Below are positions 5,654 through 8,497 of a stretch of 8,497 nucleotides of DNA, piece after piece (position 1 is the stretch's first letter; every line of letters starts with the position of its first letter). A program made the translations under genes and the position numbers. The stretch is taken from positions 11,778-20,274 of the forward strand of contig DIDN01000091.1 of the NCBI GenBank assembly GCA_002418185.1, in the 5' to 3' direction. The notes beneath the pieces are model-generated. The model did not search any database. It was not told the DNA's origin and worked only from the letters and a program-made list of their open reading frames with translations. Source of the stretch: Deltaproteobacteria bacterium UBA5799 (GTDB lineage: Bacteria; Desulfobacterota; GWC2-55-46).

Positions 5654-6733
5654 ATGCTCGACAGCTTCCTGCATGAGACGTTTTTCAACAATACCGTCCT
5701 GACTTATATCGTCGTGGCAGGAGCCTCGGTCCTCGGCCTCGTCATCGTAAGGATAGGCGCCGCCGTCTCAAAAAGGGCCCTCCACAAGCTGGCCGCGAGG
5801 ACCGGCTCCAGGCTCGACGACTTCCTCATAAACGTGCTCCACAGGAACATCACGCCTCTACTCTACTACGGCGTATTCTATATCGCCACCAGGAGCCTTG
5901 CGCTCCCCGCCGCCATTTCCAGGTCTCTTGAGGTCATCGGCATAATACTCCTCACGTTCCTCAGCATCCGCCTCATAGGCGCCGTCATAGTACACGCGTT
6001 CGAGGCCTTCTGGCTCAAGGATCTCGACCCGGAAAAGCAGCGGAGCTTCAAGGGCCTCATGCCCGCGCTCAAGGTCGTGATATGGGGCATCGGCATAGTC
6101 TTCCTCCTCGACAACCTCGGCTTCGAGATATCGGCGGTCATAGCCGGGCTCGGCATAGGGGGCATAGCAGTGGCGCTGGCCGCGCAATCGGTCCTCGGCG
6201 ACCTCTTCAGCTACTTCTGCATACTCATGGACCGCCCCTTCGAGACCGGCGACTTCATCATACTCGGCCCCGACCACCTCGGCACAGTGGAGCACATAGG
6301 CATAAAGACCACGCGGATAAGGAGCCTCGGCGGCGAGCAGATAATACTCTCCAATTCGGACCTCACCAACTCGCGGATAAGGAATTACAAACGTATGGAG
6401 CGGAGGCGGGTTGTTTTCACCGTCAGGGTCACGTACCAGACGCCGCCCGAGAAGCTGAAGGCCATACCAGAGGCGGTAAGGGAGATAATTGGCGGGTTCG
6501 ACCTGGCCGTCTTCGACAGGTCGCATTTCGCGAGCTACGGGGATTTCAGCCTGAACTTCGAGACGGTATATTACGTGCAGTCGAGCGACTACAACGTGTA
6601 CATGGACGTCCACCAGGCCATAAACCTTGCAATCTACCGGAAATTCCAGGAAATGGGCGTGGAGTTCGCCTATCCCACGCAGACCCTGTATCTCGAAAAA
6701 GCAAGCTCGCAGGCAGAGCCGGCGCTGAACTGA
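5654..6733 (+). CDS. MscS-family small-conductance mechanosensitive channel
   Basis: 359 residues; an inner-membrane channel that opens under membrane tension to release solutes on hypo-osmotic shock. Predicted helices lie near 15-36, 66-84, 92-115, 137-155 and 157-182. This gives about five, two more than E. coli MscS, so it is a mid-length family member. The last helix carries the pore-lining Gly/Ala pattern (GLGIGGIAVALAAQ, 165-178), followed by SVLGDLFS and the beta-domain entry motif PFETGDFI (195-202), the family's PFxxGDxI. The C-terminal half (about 200-345) is the cytoplasmic vestibule. Start ATG at 5654 follows GGGGGTG. The gene appears monocistronic, with its own promoter, and faces the DUF488 gene. 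Confidence 0.93.
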   Translation: MLDSFLHETFFNNTVLTYIVVAGASVLGLVIVRIGAAVSKRALHKLAARTGSRLDDFLINVLHRNITPLLYYGVFYIATRSLALPAAISRSLEVIGIILLTFLSIRLIGAVIVHAFEAFWLKDLDPEKQRSFKGLMPALKVVIWGIGIVFLLDNLGFEISAVIAGLGIGGIAVALAAQSVLGDLFSYFCILMDRPFETGDFIILGPDHLGTVEHIGIKTTRIRSLGGEQIILSNSDLTNSRIRNYKRMERRRVVFTVRVTYQTPPEKLKAIPEAVREIIGGFDLAVFDRSHFASYGDFSLNFETVYYVQSSDYNVYMDVHQAINLAIYRKFQEMGVEFAYPTQTLYLEKASSQAEPALN

Positions 6734-6738
6734 ACGTT

Positions 6739-6761
6739 TCCCGGCCCCTGGGCCGCGGGCT
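6739..6761. other. Weak GC hairpin between convergent genes
   Basis: Short complementary arms (CGGCC and GGCCG around a CCTG loop, with flanking CCC/GGG across a bulge) lie just after the MscS stop, between convergent genes. No T-run follows on either strand, so terminator function is doubtful. Confidence 0.2.
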
Positions 6762-6782
6762 GCCAGGCTGAACTACCGCCCG

Positions 6783-7154
6783 CTACAAACCCCTTTCAAG
6801 CATCGATTTGAGTATCCTTCGATGGCAGACCGCCTCTTCCCTGCACGTGCAAAGGAGGGTCGCTCTCTTCGCACCGCTCTCCCTGGCCGCCCGCCCGAGC
6901 TCGGCAAGGAGCTTCCCCTTCTCCTCGTCCCTGAACTCCTTTTCGTACCTTTTCCTGAACTCGTCCCACTCGATCGCGCCCTTTTTCCAGTCCTTTATGA
7001 GCTCCGGTGAAGGCCCAAGCCCCCTTACCCAGAGGTCGGCCCTCTCCTTTTTTACGCCGCGCGGCCAATACCTCGTAACGAGCACCCGGAAGCCGTCGGC
7101 CTCGTCCTCCTTATCGTATATGCTTTTTGTCTTTACCGGAATCTTTCTCCCCAA
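6783..7154 (-). CDS. DUF488 (YeaO-like) family protein
   Basis: 123 residues; a small soluble cytoplasmic protein of DUF488, whose biochemical role is unknown. Seen: the N-terminal family motif RVLVTRYWPRGVKKE (23-37), the central segment with DWKKGAIEWDEFRKRYEKEF, and the C-terminal CTCREEAVCHRR (102-113), matching the family's Cys...CHR signature with C102, C104, C110 and H111. The cysteine/histidine cluster hints at metal or nucleic-acid binding, but nothing is established. The start codon is TTG; there is no in-frame ATG before the first conserved motif, and a very strong Shine-Dalgarno precedes it. Full length for the family. It is a single gene converging with the MscS gene. Confidence 0.88.
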   Translation of the reverse strand: MGRKIPVKTKSIYDKEDEADGFRVLVTRYWPRGVKKERADLWVRGLGPSPELIKDWKKGAIEWDEFRKRYEKEFRDEEKGKLLAELGRAARESGAKRATLLCTCREEAVCHRRILKSMLERGL

Positions 7155-7159
7155 GAAAG

Positions 7160-7167
7160 CACCTCCC
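7160..7167 (-). promoter_or_regulatory. Strong ribosome binding site supporting the TTG start of DUF488
   Basis: Minus-strand GGGAGGTG, almost fully complementary to the 16S anti-Shine-Dalgarno, with the GGAGG core seven nucleotides before the TTG at 7154. It decides the start, which has no ATG alternative. Confidence 0.75.
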
Positions 7168-7193
7168 TGGCAGGGTAGCGCCTGCGGAGTCGG

Positions 7194-7223
7194 ATTTTCT
7201 CACCGCGCCCCGGAGAAAGTCAA
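7194..7223 (-). promoter_or_regulatory. Possible promoter of the DUF488 gene
   Basis: On the minus strand TTGACT (7218-7223) is followed after 18 nt by GAAAAT (7194-7199), preceded by TG-A. Good -35, poor hexamer at -10 rescued by an extended -10. Read-through from the upstream cytochrome unit is the alternative, since no terminator is visible after it. Confidence 0.35.
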
Positions 7224-7270
7224 CGGCTTAGAAGACTGAGCGGAAGGGCATTCGTGAAGTCCCAGGCAGA

Positions 7271-7990
7271 CTACTCGTCCTCGGCCTTGAGGCCCTTTCT
7301 TTCGAGGCTCGTACCAAGCTCCTCTATCTCTTCCTCGGAAAAGAACTTCCTGCCGCTTATCATGCTCGACACAAGGCCCCTCCTCTCGAGGATGTCGTGC
7401 CAGGCGAGCGCCGTAAAATGGGCCAGGACAAAGACCACGATGAAGACGGCCCCGGCCACGTGCAGCACCTCGAACCATTCAGGCGGCCATCCCGCGGCAG
7501 CGCCTTCGAGGGCGGCATGGTTATGGTTATGGCTGTGCTCGTGCTCCGCTGAATGGAAGAAGAACATGGAGAGGCCCGAAGTCGCCTGCGACAGGAAGAC
7601 GACGAATAGGACCATGTCCAATGCCCCTGCCACAGGGTTGTGCGTGAGATAGAGCGGGGCCTTGCCCTTGAAGCCGGAGATGTAGTACCTGAGGGTGGCG
7701 GAAAGGAGGGAGAACTGCTCTCTCGTATGGGGGAGGACGTCGTTCCACCTCGCGGCAGGAGGGCCGGCAAAGAGGAATACCACCCTTGCAACGACGCCTA
7801 AGGTCAAGACCATTCCCACTGACGCATGGACGCTCACTACTGAGCCGAAGGCCCTTTCAGAGAGGCCCAGGCGGTCGCCGAAAAAGAGGAAAGCGCCGAG
7901 CGGGATAAGGAGGAGGACCGAAAAGGCGTTTATCCAGTGTATTATCCTTAATCCTCTCGGCCAAACCGCGACCTGGCGGAACCTCGTCAT
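7271..7990 (-). CDS. Four-helix di-haem-type cytochrome b (HyaC/FdnI/b561-like) with His-rich loop
   Basis: 239 residues; an inner-membrane electron-transfer protein of the Ni/Fe-hydrogenase or formate-dehydrogenase b-type cytochrome family, linking the quinone pool to a partner redox protein. Likely haem ligands sit in the expected helices: H18 (RIIHWINA, TM1), H55 (VHASVG, TM2), and H177 and H191 (LHVAGA...AHFTALAWHD, TM4). THNPVAG (116-122) before TM3 matches the family's HNP motif. Helices are near 15-37, 50-75, 119-145 and 174-198. The loop after TM3 holds HEHSHNHNH (150-158), probable metal binding, and the acidic tail (217-239) should be cytoplasmic. The start at 7990 overlaps the preceding stop as ATGA, so it is translationally coupled. 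No catalytic partner is adjacent; the hydrogenase of this window is 3 kb away, cytoplasmic-type and in a separate unit. Confidence 0.88.
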   Translation of the reverse strand: MTRFRQVAVWPRGLRIIHWINAFSVLLLIPLGAFLFFGDRLGLSERAFGSVVSVHASVGMVLTLGVVARVVFLFAGPPAARWNDVLPHTREQFSLLSATLRYYISGFKGKAPLYLTHNPVAGALDMVLFVVFLSQATSGLSMFFFHSAEHEHSHNHNHAALEGAAAGWPPEWFEVLHVAGAVFIVVFVLAHFTALAWHDILERRGLVSSMISGRKFFSEEEIEELGTSLERKGLKAEDE

Positions 7991-8349
7991 CTTACTACCT
8001 TCAGGCTCAAATATCCAATCCCCATGAAAAGCGTGACCGCTATCAGTATGAGAGCGCCTACGGGCATTATGGCCGCGGCCGGCGGCATGAGCCCCATTGC
8101 CGCGAGGCAGAGCGTACCGGAGCGGAGGAGCGCCCCGGCTATCATGAGCCAGGAAACGGTGTTCGCAACCCATTCCATGAACGGCAGCCTTGAGATGAGC
8201 AAGCCCGCCCCTATGTTCAGGAGCGCGTCGATATTCGCCTGCACCAGGGCCGACTCGAACGCCTCTTCGGCAGGCCTCGAGGCGAGATACAGGACGATGG
8301 TAAGGAGGAGGTAAAGGAAACCGAACGCTATGTTCCTCTTTCCCGCCAT
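7987..8349 (-). CDS. Small multi-helix membrane protein of unknown function, coupled to cytochrome b
   Basis: I do not recognise this 120-residue protein. A basic N-terminus (MAGKRN) leads into a hydrophobic helix (about 7-24). Then come an acidic, possibly exposed stretch (28-41, with E28, E29, E32 and D41), a short apolar segment (43-53), and two long hydrophobic segments (61-88 and 91-115) broken by two prolines (89-90). It ends in a basic KVVR tail. There is no histidine at all, so it does not ligate haem through His, and only one Cys (C81). Its TGA overlaps the cytochrome b ATG by 4 nt, so the two are made together and probably interact. ATG at 8349 was chosen; a GTG at 8358 would add three residues and has no better Shine-Dalgarno. 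Confidence 0.72.
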   Translation of the reverse strand: MAGKRNIAFGFLYLLLTIVLYLASRPAEEAFESALVQANIDALLNIGAGLLISRLPFMEWVANTVSWLMIAGALLRSGTLCLAAMGLMPPAAAIMPVGALILIAVTLFMGIGYLSLKVVR

Positions 8350-8385
8350 GTGGTGCACCGCTCGCGTTGGGGTTTATCGCCGCCT

Positions 8386-8401
8386 CCGCCGTATTCGGCG
8401 G
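8386..8401 (-). other. Perfect GC hairpin in the leader of the cytochrome b unit
   Basis: Six-base arms 8386-8391 and 8396-8401 (CCGCCG and CGGCGG) around a 4-nt loop, placed just downstream of the predicted transcription start on the minus strand. It may stabilise the 5' end or take part in regulation. There is no T-run, so it is not a terminator. Confidence 0.5.
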
Positions 8402-8403
8402 AT

Positions 8404-8439
8404 ATGATAAAAGTCTATCATCTAATGCCGCCCTGTCAA
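8404..8439 (-). promoter_or_regulatory. Promoter of the membrane protein/cytochrome b unit with dyad operator
   Basis: On the minus strand, consensus TTGACA (8434-8439), a 16-nt spacer and TAGACT (8412-8417) preceded by TG-A. The inverted repeat ATGATA-N6-TATCAT (8404-8421) covers the -10 and predicted start point, a placement typical of a repressor site. The regulator is unknown. Confidence 0.55.
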
Positions 8440-8497
8440 GAAAACGGCTTGGGCCCCGGCCCACTGACGGCCCTCGTTACAAGGAGCACCTCCTCTA
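8440..8497. other. Right-edge non-coding sequence with short palindromes
   Basis: No gene is supported here. TGGGC/GCCCA arms (around 8450-8463) and AGGAG/CTCCT arms (8482-8494) form small palindromes. The nearest minus-strand Ts lie several bases beyond the first hairpin, so terminator function for a gene further right is only possible, not shown. Confidence 0.25.

Noticed and set aside
1962..8349. Hydrogenase and cytochrome b as one membrane-bound H2-oxidising complex
   Set aside because: The hydrogenase lacks a Tat signal and is of soluble type, the genes are 3 kb apart on opposite strands with separate promoters, and unrelated genes lie between them.
7991..8464. N-terminal extension of the cytochrome b frame up to 8464
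   Set aside because: The extension lies in the wrong frame of the upstream membrane-protein gene and is Arg/His/Gly-rich; the ATGA overlap at 7987-7990 marks the real start.
8478..8497. Minus-strand GGAGGTG followed by TTG at the right edge, resembling the DUF488 start
   Set aside because: The TTG is immediately followed by TAA, so no gene can start there.

Overview
The window looks like chromosomal DNA of a GC-rich, probably anaerobic or microaerophilic bacterium. Coding regions use ATA for Ile and AGG for Arg very often alongside GC-ending codons. A cytoplasmic-type [NiFe] hydrogenase, a rubrerythrin and a hydrogenase/formate-dehydrogenase-type cytochrome b together suggest a former-Deltaproteobacteria or Nitrospirota-like lineage. 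That placement is inference; no marker gene is present. There is no IS element, CRISPR array, integrase, rRNA or recognisable tRNA.

Layout, left to right: 1-159 is non-coding, with a T-run and imperfect inverted repeats. An AEC-family permease (160-1038, +) converges with a membrane-anchored DUF218/YdcF protein (1040-1759, -); their stop codons are 1 nt apart. A promoter with an extended -10 drives a two-gene [NiFe] hydrogenase unit: small subunit 1962-2726 and large subunit 2758-4050. A small heat-shock protein (4231-4707, +) has its own strong sigma70-type promoter, with a perfect 12-bp palindrome in the spacer. It converges with a rubrerythrin (4817-5392, -) across a strong hairpin oriented to terminate rubrerythrin transcription. 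The rubrerythrin promoter carries a dyad over its -10 box. Next are an MscS-family channel (5654-6733, +) and, facing it, a DUF488 protein (6783-7154, -) with a TTG start. A translationally coupled pair lies at the right end on the minus strand: a small unrecognised membrane protein (7987-8349), then a four-helix cytochrome b with a His-rich loop (7271-7990). No gene-free stretch exceeds 300 bases; the longest is 5393-5653, which holds two divergent promoters and a hairpin.

Functionally this is a mix of small transcription units rather than one pathway. Themes are H2 metabolism, oxidative and protein stress, osmotic and envelope functions, and membrane electron transfer. The most interesting points are the hydrogenase pair, which lacks any adjacent electron-transfer or maturation subunit, the coupled unknown-protein/cytochrome-b unit, and three operator-like dyads placed on promoters. 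I see no convincing evidence of a wholly new defence or mobile system.
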